Below are positions 20,370-32,248 of a stretch of DNA of 64,000 nucleotides, in pieces. The stretch's first letter is position 1. Every line of letters starts with the position of its first letter. A program made the position numbers and the translations under genes. The stretch comes from Hyposmocoma kahamanoa (Eukaryota; Arthropoda; Insecta; Lepidoptera; Cosmopterigidae): NCBI RefSeq assembly GCF_003589595.1, contig NW_020654422.1:2308123-2372122 (forward strand), read 5' to 3'. The notes beneath the pieces were generated by a model. That model was not told the DNA's origin. It worked only from the letters and a program-made list of their open reading frames with translations, and did not search any database.

Positions 20370-21924
20370 TCATTGGTAATAATTTATAATTTACTAATCG
20401 AAGGTGGTTTGATAAATACGCATCTAAGGTAAAAACTTTTTTTTAATTTTTACTTTTTAATTTCGACTCCTTACTTTTAAACTCCTTACTAAGCAACTGA
20501 CATCACTTTTAAAATTAGCGCGAAAATAAAAAAGTTAGGCCAGTAAACTTTTTGGAGAAAAACTTGTCAAATTATGGTACGACTATTGCCGCACTCATCC
20601 ATATTCTCCAGATTTGGCCCCATCTGACATTTTTGTCTGACTATATTACGGATTAATTTTTGTCAAATGAGTAAGTATGTGATAGCTGAAACCAAACCAT
20701 AAGAGGCCACCTCCAACTACTTTACATCTGTAGTTCCAACACTCCCCTGCATAGCTTACATACAAGTAAAATTTCAACTGGCAGACTGATTGTTTATCGC
20801 ATTAAAGGTAAAATCTAACGCACAGCCTATTCCCCAAAATCCTATAGTCACTTTCAATATGCATGTAATATTGTTTAAAAAGTTATTATTGCTTAAAAAG
20901 TTTGCAACTTCCGCTTCAATTTCCGGACCTTCAAATTGGTTTTCATAATATACATCGTTAAAGTTCGTCCAGTGATAATGACCAATGAAATCAGTGCCTC
21001 TACCACTTAGAGAGTGGAAAAAAATAAAGGAATAGTCTAAGGATCATATTCCAGAACTCTACTCAATGCTCAAGTCAGGACTTGAGTATGATTTCAAGTA
21101 CTGGATATGTATACGCCCGTAAGACTATGAGATTTATTTACATTTAGACTATGACAGTTATCGCTAATGATGCGTAAAATACATTATAAAAAAAGTTGTT
21201 TCTTTTTGTGACCGCTAGGGGTGCTGTATAATTTGCCCCACAAAATTGTGAAGTAATTTACGCGGTCGTTAGCGACAACTGTCACAGTTAACTCGTGGTA
21301 GAGGCACAGAAGTACCATCGTAATTTCAACAGAATTGGCATGCCTATGAGTATTAATTATTTTCATTACATTTCCTTTTAAAATTACTTTATGTATAGGT
21401 ATGTATTTAAATGATCCTTTAAAATTTGCAAAAGTAGCAGGCAAAAAATTTCAACGGTCATCTTTTTTAATGATTGATCATCTTTCTGTGAGACATAAAA
21501 TAAATGAAATCAATCGATATTTTAATCTGTTCTGAGCTACGCAAAAAATGTTTGGTTTCTATAAATTAACTTTGATAGTTTTATGTTGGGCCTCAAAACT
21601 AACAAATGATCATTTAAAAAATTCAGATACTTGTTTTAAAATTAAAAAAAATGTTGATTATATTTGTATACCTACTAATATTATTACAATATAATATGAC
21701 AACGCAAGCAAATTGGCTTCTGGCACTTGCCGGCCGCTGCCGCGGCATACTCGTTTTGATTTCTCGACTCGTGCTGCTTTTTCATATACTAACCTAACCT
21801 ACTGATACCAATATTTATTAGATCAGTATCAAAAGATATACTGGTTACAAAATGTCATCAAATGTTAAAAGAAAAGACTAATAATAAAAAAGTATCAAAG
21901 ATTATAATTAAATTTTTATTGAAT
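20370..21924. other. Intergenic stretch, nothing recognised
   Basis: No supported gene. Open frames are short and AT-biased; the 86-codon minus-strand frame at 21184-21444 has no motif. Confidence 0.4.
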
Positions 21925-22092
21925 TGATAATTAACTATTTTTTGTGAAATTAGTCCACTAGTTTGTTATAATTATTAATACAAAGATCGAACACTCAGAA
22001 AAAATTCCTTCGATCCGGTCGGATTCGAACCGACGTCTTTTTGCATACCGTGCCAGACGCTATACCAACTAAGCCACGGAACGAACCAACGG
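21925..22092 (-). mobile_element. SINE family D, copy 1
   Basis: Family D has a tRNA-like head (minus sense: gttcgttccgtggcttagtt ... cggttcgaatccg), then ggatcgaaggaattttt, tgttcgatctttgtattaat and a tail ...ctagtggagtaatttcacaaa. This minus-strand copy has clear A- and B-box-like elements. The head alone could be mistaken for a tRNA gene, but the shared SINE body in four copies argues against that. Confidence 0.85.
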
Positions 22093-23369
22093 ACCTCACG
22101 AATTTTTCTATGTGCTTGCGTCGTGTCTTTGTACTTGGTCTTTCAACGACTTTTTAGTCGTAGCGCCATCTATGAGAAATCTATTGCAGATTTATCACCC
22201 AGTAGTATCAAATATTATTTTTGAGTACCAAATATTAATTTAGTGTGCTTAAACATAATGATAGTGTTACCTCGAATGAAGTTCATTTATAATTTATTCG
22301 AAGATCAACTAATGTAGACGGAACAATTATATATTTCAAACATAAAAAAAATGTCGTTTATTTAAAAAAGTGCACATTTACAATAGACTAATTATATCTT
22401 TGAGAATCAGATGATATTAACCCTTATATATTATACTCGATTAATCTACATAAAGTTATAAATCCGATCGAGTATTAATGGTAAAGTGTTGTAGACGTCT
22501 TTGTAAGGGGATCGCAGCCAGTTTTTACTGGAGTTCGGTCGATAAACCTTGTTTAACGGGACCGGGACTAACCTCGGTTACATCACCGTGTAATGCCCGC
22601 AGCCCGCAGCGGCGCGGGCGCATCGCCATGGGAGCGGAAGAGGGTGATTGTATCTCTTTAGAGATCCCTTGGTCAAATTTAATGATGCGTAATCATCCCA
22701 CTTTTATGGTTATTGGAAGATTATAGAAGATGACAAAATTTGATATCAATTAGGCACAGTCTTTGCCCTGGAAAATTTAATTATTGGGATACTTACATAC
22801 ATGGTACATGTTCACCTTATTTCTGAATTTATGTACGAATTTCTAAATCATAAGTAGAAAAGTGGCAACGGACAGAAAACCTACTTATCGAAGAATAAAA
22901 AAAACTCTCCAAGGAGATATCCAAACTTCCACAAAGGTAGCATGAGTCATCATTAGTATGCATTAGTATGCATGTTTTAAACACTTAAGAAGTAAAAAAA
23001 ATATGCTAGAAACAAATATTCGCTATTCATTATTAGTTTCATTTCCAATGTGTAACAATCGCGAAAACTCAATACGTTAAAAACTTTTAAGTAAAAGCTA
23101 CATTAAGTAGCTCAAATCGCAAAATAGGTCTGCAGTTGTTATTAGTCTATCGTAGAATTTACATTGTTTAAAAGAACATGATTCAAAGAGTATGTTTCAA
23201 AAACTTAAAGACAATGATAAATATTACATTCAGCTCAATTCCAGTTCCATCTCCTTTTCGGTGTTTGTGTAATTCGCCTTCGGATATTGGCGTCCTGCAA
23301 TGTTCTTATAACATTCCGTCTCGAGCGCCCTTTATTCAGGCAGCACCAGCATCATGCATAACTATGTGT
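22093..23369. other. Intergenic stretch
   Basis: Contains a GC-richer patch at 22475-22690 with an 82-codon frame of no recognisable family. Otherwise nothing supported. Confidence 0.4.
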
Positions 23370-23636
23370 TAACTTTTTTTATGATATGTAGTGATGGGAC
23401 GAACAAATCGTACGTCTGATGGTAAGTTACACGCCTATCCATAACTTTACATTTAAATGGCAAAGATATGAGGGGCATTGCCACTGCGCCCATCACCCTG
23501 AGACATAAGTTGACAAGTCCCATGTGCCTGTAATCTCACCAGCACCCTTACCCTCCAAAACCGGAACACTGTAATGCTGACATTACTGTTTCGCGGCAGT
23601 ACTACCTATCTATCACAAGGAGCTCTATTGCTACAT
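23370..23636 (-). mobile_element. SINE-like family B, copy 3
   Basis: Minus-strand copy, with A-rich tail (ttttttatgatatgtagtgatgggacgaac) to the 5' end (cacaaggagctctattgctac). A short stretch between gcggcag and agtactacc has collapsed. Confidence 0.85.
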
Positions 23637-24177
23637 CTAGTACTTTAAAATTACTGTAAATTCTTTATTAATTAAACTTCTTAATATCTTATTCAAGTAT
23701 TTTCTTATTTTGACACAAAGAAGAAACTTACAACTCTCTTTTTCCTTTGGTTTTATTCTCCTTCTTCTTCTATCTTTCTTTTGTTTCTTAGACGTTTCTA
23801 AAATAAACTAATTTATATATCATTTATACAAAAGTCTACAGGTCCTTATGGCGGAGCCCGACTCACACTTGTTGACAATAACGGTGCCGTCGAGGGCACT
23901 ATTAGACATTACAGTATTACACCAATCAGTGTCAATCACCGAGCCTAATGGTTCTTTATGCTAAGCACATTGCCAATTGACTTTTTTTGCTATGATGAAA
24001 TCTTTGATATTTAAGTACGGTTACTCTGTGTTTATGCTATAGGGCATAAACCTTGAGTCTTTTACTCATGTGATAGGTTAAGATTAACCTATATAACTTT
24101 CTTGCGGTCGTAAACAAATGTAGCGGAAATTATGCAGAATTAAGCGCGCAAAGTTACGTGCTCGATCGTGTTATGAT
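23637..24177. other. Intergenic stretch
   Basis: Pyrimidine-rich patch (cttcttcttctatctttcttttg) at 23760-23785. No gene seen. Confidence 0.4.
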
Positions 24178-24475
24178 TTTTTTTTATTATGTCAAGTGAC
24201 GGGACGAACAAGTCGTGGGCCTGTTGGTAAGCGACACGCTTGTTCATAACAAGAGTTTTAAAACGCAAAGATCTGAGGGGCATAATCACTGCGCCCGCGC
24301 GCCTGTCACTGTGAGATGTAAGTTGACTAGTCTTACGTGTCTGTAATTTCAGTAACAACCTTACCCTTAAAAAATCGGGACACAGTAATGCTAACATTAC
24401 TGCTTGGTGGCAGAAATAGGCAAGGTGGTAGTGCTTCCCTGGACGAAATCTTTCACAAGGAGTTCTACTGCTACT
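24178..24475 (-). mobile_element. SINE-like family B, copy 4
   Basis: Full-length minus-strand copy, from the A-rich tail next to gtcaagtgacgggacgaac to cacaaggagttctactgctac. Confidence 0.88.
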
Positions 24476-26584
24476 AATTGCTTTATACTTGCTAGCGCCT
24501 GTACGTTGTTTTTACACTTGACACAAATGAACAACATTGTGAGTATGAATTCAGTTCCCCAATTTTTATTAACAATATGACTTAAATCCCAGATTTGGCA
24601 AAGCGGAATGGAGAATAGCTTTTTTAAATAAAGGATTGTATTGCGTTATTTTAGTTATAATAAAATAATTGATTGCTAGATTTTAAGATTCTTGGGGCAT
24701 AGTACAGCGTCCACATAGTATCACATAATTTTCGAGAATCATTCCTGATATGCAGGTTTGTGCGCGATGTTTTTTTAAGTTCATGAACATCTATTAAACA
24801 TGTTCTCAAACGTGTTTTAAAAGACGAGACCAGGTGCCGGTCACTAAATAAATAAACATAAAATCTTTTGTTTGGTTGTTAACACCCAAAATCAACAATG
24901 TACGTGCAGTGTCTTGTTTGCTCAACGATAGCGAGTCAATTTCATATCGATTTTGTATTTCTATTGCGTAGTTGAAAAGTGTTTTTATTTTTATTCATTA
25001 GAACAAAATTAGCTTCTCGATAGACATACATACTTTATTACTTATTAAAATAAAAGTTAATTTTATCGATAGTAGTCAATAATGTCGTTGTGTTTAAATT
25101 TCATGCTTTATCGATTTGTATGGCATATAATTTATATGGCAATTATGACTTCTTGCAATAAGCCGACTTTTTTTTGTATAAACATAGGTGTAAATATGAA
25201 TAAAGATTCATGAAACTTTTTTCCTTTCACCCGTGTGGTAAACATTGTAGGTTGTCCTTTATTTTCTACTCTGAAGTATCGAAATGTAAAAAGCTTTTTA
25301 ATTGTGCATCTTATTCTACATAAATAGATCGATACATGAAGAAAAACTTAATGCAGTATGGGAAACATTTTCTGTTCAGTGTCAACTACTTATTACGTTG
25401 GAGAATAAAACTAGTCGGTGAGAATCGTATCAGATGGACCTTTCGATTGTTCGTACTTCTTTATATCTGTCGATAAATTTAATTTACTACAAATGTTGCT
25501 GTGACAACGATTCATTGCAACTTAGGACAGCTTAGAGAATTCTCTTCGTCAATTACCATCACGAAACGTAACACAATATTAAGTTAAGTTTTCGAGAGCA
25601 AATACTCCTGTCTCGAGACTTGTCTCAGTGGAGTTTGAACCGCGAGAGACGTCGCACCGCGCGACGCGATCACAACCGCGTAAATTCACGTGCGTTCTTC
25701 AGTGCTAAATTGTAAATTATTATTATATACTTTAGAACTTCTTTATAACTCCTCTATAATCATATGTGGTTTAATAACTTTTACTGTTAAAATTAGAGTA
25801 ATATAGAGCGCTATAGATGAATTTCGAAAATTTTGGAGTTAAACAAAAGCAATACGTGCGTCATTTTATTTGATTATGATTTTCTGCAAATCTCGTAAAA
25901 TAGTACTACTTTTGTAAATTTATGTGCAAAAATATTCGTGCAATGCCGTTGTTAAAATAGTAGATTGTACGGCAAGTGCATAAAACGCGTTATTTTAAAA
26001 TGGGTTTTATGAACGAGTTATACACTCTGCTTTTCACTTCGATTGCGAGGAAATTGAAGAGCAATATTACAAATAAACGATTATTTTCGATATGTCACTC
26101 AGGTCGGACTACATAATGCTCAGTTATATTTTACAAGCTTTTATTTTTTATGCATTTCTATTCCTTGTAACTTGTTAGAATTACTAGTAATTTTGAAAGT
26201 GTAATAAACATTAAAGAATTTCGTCACACTGCGCACTGTATTATGCATTTATTACGCAAATTCAATCTCTTCGAAAGGACAGTGACACATTCAAAAACTA
26301 AACTAAAAACGTGATTCGATTCGAACCTTTTTCTTATTTTAGGAGACTATTTCGACCACTTCCGCCGGAAATGCCGAAGCAGATGAACTTAAGCAATCGG
26401 TTCAGTCGTTGGATAATCTTTATTACCATCGAAATTCTCGATAACGACTTTTTAGGACAGTCTGTTTTTTGCTATATCTTTTTGCATTGACTCTAGAATC
26501 ATAATATAACGGAAGTTTGCATCACGTGCCATTGTGCTTTTTATGGTTGTGTTAGCGGATTTTTTATACTAATTATGGTTTTAC
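24476..26584. other. Intergenic stretch with one GC-rich patch
   Basis: Mostly AT-rich and unassigned. The patch at 25590-25720 is treated separately as a possible transcription start region. Confidence 0.4.
25590..25720. promoter_or_regulatory. Candidate promoter / 5' UTR patch
   Basis: Local CpG-rich island (gagagacgtcgcaccgcgcg, acgcgatcacaaccgcg) in otherwise AT-rich DNA, with TCAGT initiator-like words at 25625 and 25699. It could be a non-coding first exon of the downstream plus-strand gene or an old transposon end. Weak evidence. Confidence 0.25.
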
Positions 26585-26585
26585 A

Positions 26586-26873
26586 AAGCCGTGGAAGCCT
26601 AATGGTTTGACCTACTACCTCTCAAGCTGAAGTCGTGGTTTGAATTTCGGAAATGATGTGCGAAATTGAATTTGAAAATTACCATGAGCTTTTCGACGAA
26701 GGAAAACGTCGAGGTGAAACCTGCAAGTCGAAGAAGGTTTACAATACTTGGCAGTGTAAAGTTCTTAACTCGTGTTGGGCCAGCGTGGCGGACTATGGCC
26801 GAAATTCTCGCCTGAGAGGAGACCCGTGCTCTGCAGTGAGACGTATAAATAGGTTGATGATGATGATAGTTTT
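26586..26873 (+). mobile_element. SINE family E, copy 1
   Basis: tRNA-like head (cgtggaagcctaatggtttg ... gtggtttgaatttcgg), then ccatgagcttttcgacgaag, a body ending gcctgagaggagacccgtgc, tctgcagtgag, and the tail aggttgatgatgatgat. This is the layout of a very common lepidopteran SINE-like repeat. The 93-codon frame across it is not a gene. Confidence 0.8.
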
Positions 26874-28069
26874 ACTAATATCAGCTGTAAGTTTACATAA
26901 CTACGTTCTAGATTTCGTCTTTGATAGTAAGTAGAATTCATTTAACACGGTTCCCATCGGTTTTTCTAACAAATTTATTATCTAATGTTGTAGTAGTATT
27001 GAACGAGAAATGTGGAATGGATTTAGTTTCTCCAAGTAAATCTTTCACTAAGTAATAAGTTGTTAAAGTAGTTAGTATATTGATCGTAATATCCTTGATT
27101 TGTGACTTATTTTCCGAGTTTTCTTTTTAGTCGTAGAATGCGGATCGCATAGTGTCCTTACTTTGGGATTTACCGTTACATGTTTGTAATGTGGAAATAA
27201 GACCCGTTTGACGCGCGTGAACTTTGTTCTGTGCTAATATTTGGAATCTAAATTTTTTCAATTTTTTTAAACAATAGTAATTTTTAATGAAAAATACTAA
27301 CAATCATACGAGGAATAAAAATAAACTGGCTGTTCTTAGCAGTTGTTTACCATTATTTGAAATGTGTGACTATTCTAAAGACTCTTGGCGAGAGAAACAA
27401 AGCTATGCTACACTGTTACAGCTGAGTCTGTCCTGGTTCTAATATCATTTCAGGTTAAGCGGCCCTTGAGAGAGCCGTTTAAAGAAATCGACATTCTTAC
27501 ATTATTATCGCAGTACATTTAAGAAAAACTAATTTATGTTGGAAGCAGTAATTTTTGTGAAAGACATAACATTAATACGAAGAATAAAAATACACAAGCA
27601 ATACTACGCTTGTACTCGCATAAGATTCCGGTAGATATTTTGAATATTTGCCATTCATGAGGTTTAAAACTATAATGAAACAAAAACTCTATTACTCAGC
27701 TTCTGTGTACTTGGATGAAAAGAATCCGTGGTAGTGATCTGTTTAGTAATTGGAGGTAGTTTCGATTTATGATGTTAAAATTAATATTGTAAATGATAAA
27801 TCTGTGCGAAAGTTTATTGACAAAGAACTTCTCGAAGAGTCTTCTCGGGGGAATCTGCATACGAATGAGTAGTAGAGTTTAAACAATACGATGATTTTGA
27901 AAATAAGTAGTTTACCTATGGAATAAAGATTATTTGACTTTTAAAAGAATGTAAGTCGGACCATCGTATTTTAATGCTCACATCCGTTCGGAGTATATGA
28001 ATGTTATTATTTCAATATGCGAAGCTCTTTTGTCATAGATCGAAATATCGATAAAAAAATCTGCAGCGT
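26874..28069. other. Intergenic stretch with a LINE scrap
   Basis: At 27455-27525 a short plus-strand piece (ggcccttgagagagccgttt, aaagaaatcgacattctta) matches the KFKE.ILTL region of the LINE fragment at 1840-1900. Nothing else recognised. Confidence 0.5.
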
Positions 28070-28292
28070 CATGTGCCCCTTACTTATTTCTGCCGCCAAG
28101 CAGTAATGTGACCATTACTGCGTTTCGGTTTCGAAGGGTAAGGGTGCTGGTGAAATTACAGGCACATGGGGCTTGTCAACTTATGTTGCGTCGGTTGCAG
28201 TTAGATCGTTGTGATTTAAATTTCTTAGTGACACTGTAATTGTTAGGGACAGGCGTGTCACCGTGTCACTTACCACCAGGCACACTACTTAT
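28070..28292 (+). mobile_element. SINE-like family B, copy 5
   Basis: Plus-strand copy lacking the first about 60 bp and the terminal gttcgtcccgtcac segment. Confidence 0.82.
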
Positions 28293-29395
28293 AGGTAACT
28301 TACTTTTATGGAAAAATGTCAGTAACAATTTTTAGGAAATAGTAGAAAACAACACAATTTTTTTTTACAAAGTGTTACGTACCTATGTTATTGAAATATG
28401 TGCCTTGTGTACTTAATTATATTTGAAACTGTACTCTGATTGCATATCTCGCACTTAGTTCATTTTTCAATCTCGTTAATATGTAATTGCACAACATAAG
28501 TTTTTCATCATTGTGGTAAATAGATAATTTATATATAAAAAGAGCCTGGCATAATGAAAGTGTTTTGCAGTAATGTAGAGTCGATAAATAGTTTTATATT
28601 AAAAAAGATTATAACAACTTATTATGCGTTATTGCTTTGAGAGATTGTTTAGCTATTTAACACTTAGTGATTTATCACTATCATCGTAGGGGTTAATGAA
28701 TTTGCTCGGAACGAGAAGTATAGGTTTTTAAGAAAAGCATGAGAATTCGTAAAGAATGAAAGAGTGAATCGCAAAAAGATCTTTTTGTTGTTAATTTTAG
28801 TAAAACTTGTTATAGTAGCAACAGTTTCATAAAAGGACTTGTTCTTTTTACAATGAAAAATGTAGTGAAGTTGAGATATTTGACTCTTCTTTACAGGAGT
28901 TTAAAAACCACATTAGCAAAACAAATGACAAAATGGATTTGTATTCTTTTCATTAGTTGTTTAATCTTTCTTCGTTTCGTTTTAACTTTATTATTATTTT
29001 TTCATTTCGTACTCACATATCTTTAACTGAGCATCATTCGTCTTAAGTTATACCACACTGTGAAGAGGAAATAATTGGCTGGAGTGTGGTTGTACCTTAT
29101 ACTTATTCACGTATAAGTATTTCATAATAAGTAAATGCTTTTTATTTTAGAATTGTAAAAGATTGTTTGTTCCTCAATAAAAAGAAAAGAATCTTATAGA
29201 ATGGCGCAGAATCGAGAAGATAATAATTTTGAATTAATTAACAGAATAGAAAGTTTAAGTTTTCCCCTGAACTTTTTCGACATCTGCAATGCACTGTACG
29301 TTAAGTCACCAAGAGTTTGGTTTATTGTTAATACCGACCACCGACATTATGTGCCATAGCTTTGAGTACCTAGTAATATTAATTGACAAAATGAA
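28293..29395. other. Intergenic stretch, nothing recognised
   Basis: AT-rich; no coding or repeat signature beyond simple A/T runs. Confidence 0.4.
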
Positions 29396-29583
29396 CTACC
29401 TTCGTGGCCGAACGGTCTCTATGTTAGACTGCCACGCAGAGGTTCCCGGTTTGATTCCTGGGCCGGGAGAATTATGTGTCTCTACATTTATTTCTCTCGT
29501 TAGTTTGGGTGTAATTTATGGTTGTCTACGTCTGTGTTCATAACACTGGCGACTCAGGGTGCTATAAGTGTGTGCGTTATTTG
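29396..29583 (+). mobile_element. SINE family A, copy 2
   Basis: Plus-strand copy with head ttcgtggccgaacggtctct and B box ggtttgattcctgggcc. An internal deletion near the cacccgcgacaca block shortens the tail. Confidence 0.85.
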
Positions 29584-29735
29584 TTTATTTATTATTTATT
29601 GCACAAAGGTTGCCATGAACTAAAATTTATATGATAGAAAAAAAGTACTTCAATCGACTATTATTAATATTGAAATGTCTTCGATTCGACTGGATAACAG
29701 GGCAACACACGCAGGTTTGAACCAGCAATCTTGAG

Positions 29736-29794
29736 TTGATCAATGTGCTTGTTGTAGCAAAATGAGTTTGTCAATGTGCTTGTTGTAGAGCTTT
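29736..29794. repeat. Short tandem duplication
   Basis: tcaatgtgcttgttgtag occurs twice, at 29740 and 29772, in direct orientation about 32 bp apart. Confidence 0.8.
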
Positions 29795-29896
29795 CTATTG
29801 GATTTAAACTTTTTAGCTATAGCAATAATGATAACAAACTAGTGAACACAACAAAGTTTCATAAAAAAATGTATAAATCTCTCAGTGGTAAAAACG

Positions 29897-30030
29897 TCAA
29901 TGATGCCTTGATAGCCTGCAGGTTTGACCTACCGCTTCTCTCGGAATTGTTGTGCGAAGATTAATTTGAAATTTACCAGGAGTGTGAAGTCGCCTGAGAG
30001 GAGACTCGTGCTCAACAGTGCAGGTTGATT
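29897..30030 (+). mobile_element. SINE family E, copy 2 (internally deleted)
   Basis: Keeps gcctgcaggtttgacctac, ttgaaatttaccaggag, then jumps to cgcctgagaggagactcgtg and aggttgat. The middle of the family body is missing. Confidence 0.65.
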
Positions 30031-30096
30031 ATATTCAATAAAATAAACATTGCAATTTCGATTAACTTCAACCGAACCGCCCATTCACATAAAAGG

Positions 30097-30400
30097 TAGT
30101 AGCAGCAGAGCTCCTTGTGAAAGAGTTTATCCAGGGAAGTACTGCCACCATACCTACTTCAGCCGCCAAGCAGTGATGTCAGCATTACTGTGTTCCGGTT
30201 TTGAAGGGTAAGGGTGCTAGTGAAATTACAAGCACATGGGACTTGTCAACTTATGTCTCAGCATGACGGGCGCAGTGGCAGTGCCCTTTAGATCTTTGCG
30301 ATTTAAAGCTCTGAGTGGCACTGCAACTGTCATGGACAGGCGTGTAGCTTACCATCAGGCGCACGACTTGTTCGTCCCGTCACTTGATACGATAAAAAAG
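30097..30400 (+). mobile_element. SINE-like family B, copy 6
   Basis: Full-length plus-strand copy, from gtagtagcagcagagctcc to gtcacttgatacgataaaaaa. It is one of the cleanest copies and a useful reference. Confidence 0.9.
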
Positions 30401-30913
30401 GTCGTTTTCTTTATGACGACCAGAATCAGGATTTTGCGGATAATCAACATTTCACATTAACATACCCGCTTATTCTCGTAACTTGAGCTGGAGTTACACT
30501 TAATCCGGGCAAGAACTAAGGCAGTTGTAATAATCGTAGTGTTTCGACATTTGGCCACGGTAACGGCACCTTTAGACGCAGTTATCAGATGCCATAATGG
30601 TCGGGCCTTTTATGATGGGAAGTTTTTTACTTTAAGTCTTACAAGATTTGTTATATTTCTATCCCGGCATTTGTTTCTTTAGTTCGTTTTTTAAAGATTT
30701 CCTTTTATTCTGAAAGTTTGCTCAGCTTTAGTTTCAAATATAAAAATTTTAAATATTGTCTTTGGCTCAAATAGCGGAGGAGGAGCCAAAAAATTGAAAG
30801 AAGAAAATTTGCGATGGAATTTGGTTCACATACTATTATAAAATAAAGTGGTAGTTTAAAATTACTACGGTGTAGTGCAGTAGACCTCTTACCTTCTTAT
30901 AATATATCTTTTA
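30401..30913. other. Intergenic stretch, nothing recognised
   Basis: AT-rich, no gene. Confidence 0.4.
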
Positions 30914-31204
30914 GCAGAGCTCCTTGTGTAAGATTTCGTTCAGGGAAGTACTGCCACCTTGTCTATTTCTGCTGCCAAGCAGTAATGTGAGCACTACTTA
31001 TTCCGGTTTCGCAGGGTGCTGGTGAAATTATGGATACTTATTGGGACTTATCAACTTATTTCTCTAGGTGACCGGCGCAGTGGCAGTGCACCTCAGATCT
31101 TTGCGATTTAAAGCTCTGAGTGGCACTGCAACTGCTATGGACAAGTGTGTTGCTTAACACCAGCGCCCGACTTGTTCCTTCTGTTACTTGATATCATAAA
31201 AAAA
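30914..31204 (+). mobile_element. SINE-like family B, copy 7
   Basis: Plus-strand copy, complete with an A tail (gatatcataaaaaaa). A small deletion has removed the gttttgaagggtaagg part. Confidence 0.88.
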
Positions 31205-31315
31205 TACAAGTAAGAATCCAATGATAATAGTTCTTTATTGCACAAAGAAAAGACATTAAAAATACATGTTACAAAGGGCATATACAAAAGTGAGCTTATC
31301 TCTAATAATATAATA

Positions 31316-31352
31316 ATAACGCATACACTCGACATAGCCTCGCACTAGGAAA
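31316..31352 (-). mobile_element. SINE family A, tail scrap
   Basis: ataacgcatacactcgacat and cctcgcactaggaaaacc match only the 3' tail of family A in minus orientation. Confidence 0.55.
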
Positions 31353-31534
31353 ACCTGTGAAATCTCTAGAAGAGATCTCTTCTAGTCAACCCTAGCCTTG
31401 TTGAAAAATCTGCGGGACTAATTATTATATACAAAAAATTTATTACGACTTATATTTAAATACAAATATCACAAAAATTAAATGTATTTTTGACTAAATC
31501 AAAAAGTCGAAGCTCAAAAATTAAAACCTTGGAC

Positions 31535-31565
31535 TGAGAGAGAGAGAGAGAGAGAGAGAAAGAAA
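31535..31565. repeat. (GA)n microsatellite
   Basis: About 12 consecutive ga units followed by gaaagaaa. Confidence 0.95.
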
Positions 31566-32014
31566 TGGAAGACTTGAGAGTACAAAAAATATTTGAACAT
31601 TGACTGGCTCAACTTGCATGTAGTAGCAGATTTTTTCCATTCAAATCATTTATTTTGTTTCACGTACCGACTCAACTCAGAATTTAGTTATTTTTGTTAG
31701 ACCTCTAATGAAATCAAATTAGGGACTTAACAATTCTGATATCTCGAATTTTAAACAGATATAAATAAAGTAGACTAGCATGTACATTACAATGTTTCCA
31801 GGAAATAAAGTCACGCAAGAACCTTGGCAACTGCTGATGCTAAAAGAACGTGAGCAACTTCAATGCATAATAACAATAACTTAGGTCTACTTTGTACTTA
31901 TAAAATATTTCTATTACAAGACATGACAAGAAGCTTATCAAGACGACGGAATTCCATGTGTTAACATTGTGGGCATTGGATGAAAAGGTTCTACTATTAA
32001 TGATAGAACCAATT

Positions 32015-32248
32015 AGGGATTTTTTTATACCAAGTAACGGTTGTAACAAGTCGTGAGTCTGTTGATAAGCGACACACCTGTCCATAACACGAGCTTCAAA
32101 ACGCAAGGATCTGAGGGACATTGTCACTGCGCCCGCGCGACCGCCTCTCTGAGATATAAGTTGACAAGTCCCATGTGTCTGTAATTTCACTAACAACCCT
32201 ACTTCCCTGGAGGAACTCTTTCGCAAGGACCTCTACTGCTACTAAAAA
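32015..32248 (-). mobile_element. SINE-like family B, copy 8 (internally deleted)
   Basis: Minus-strand copy. The segment between aacaaccctac and ttccctggagg is lost, which removes the tttctgcc-gccaagcag block. Confidence 0.82.

Noticed and set aside
22000..22092. Minus-strand tRNA gene
   Set aside because: A- and B-box-like elements are present, but the same head and body recur at 36608, 41178 and 54285, so it is a tRNA-derived SINE.
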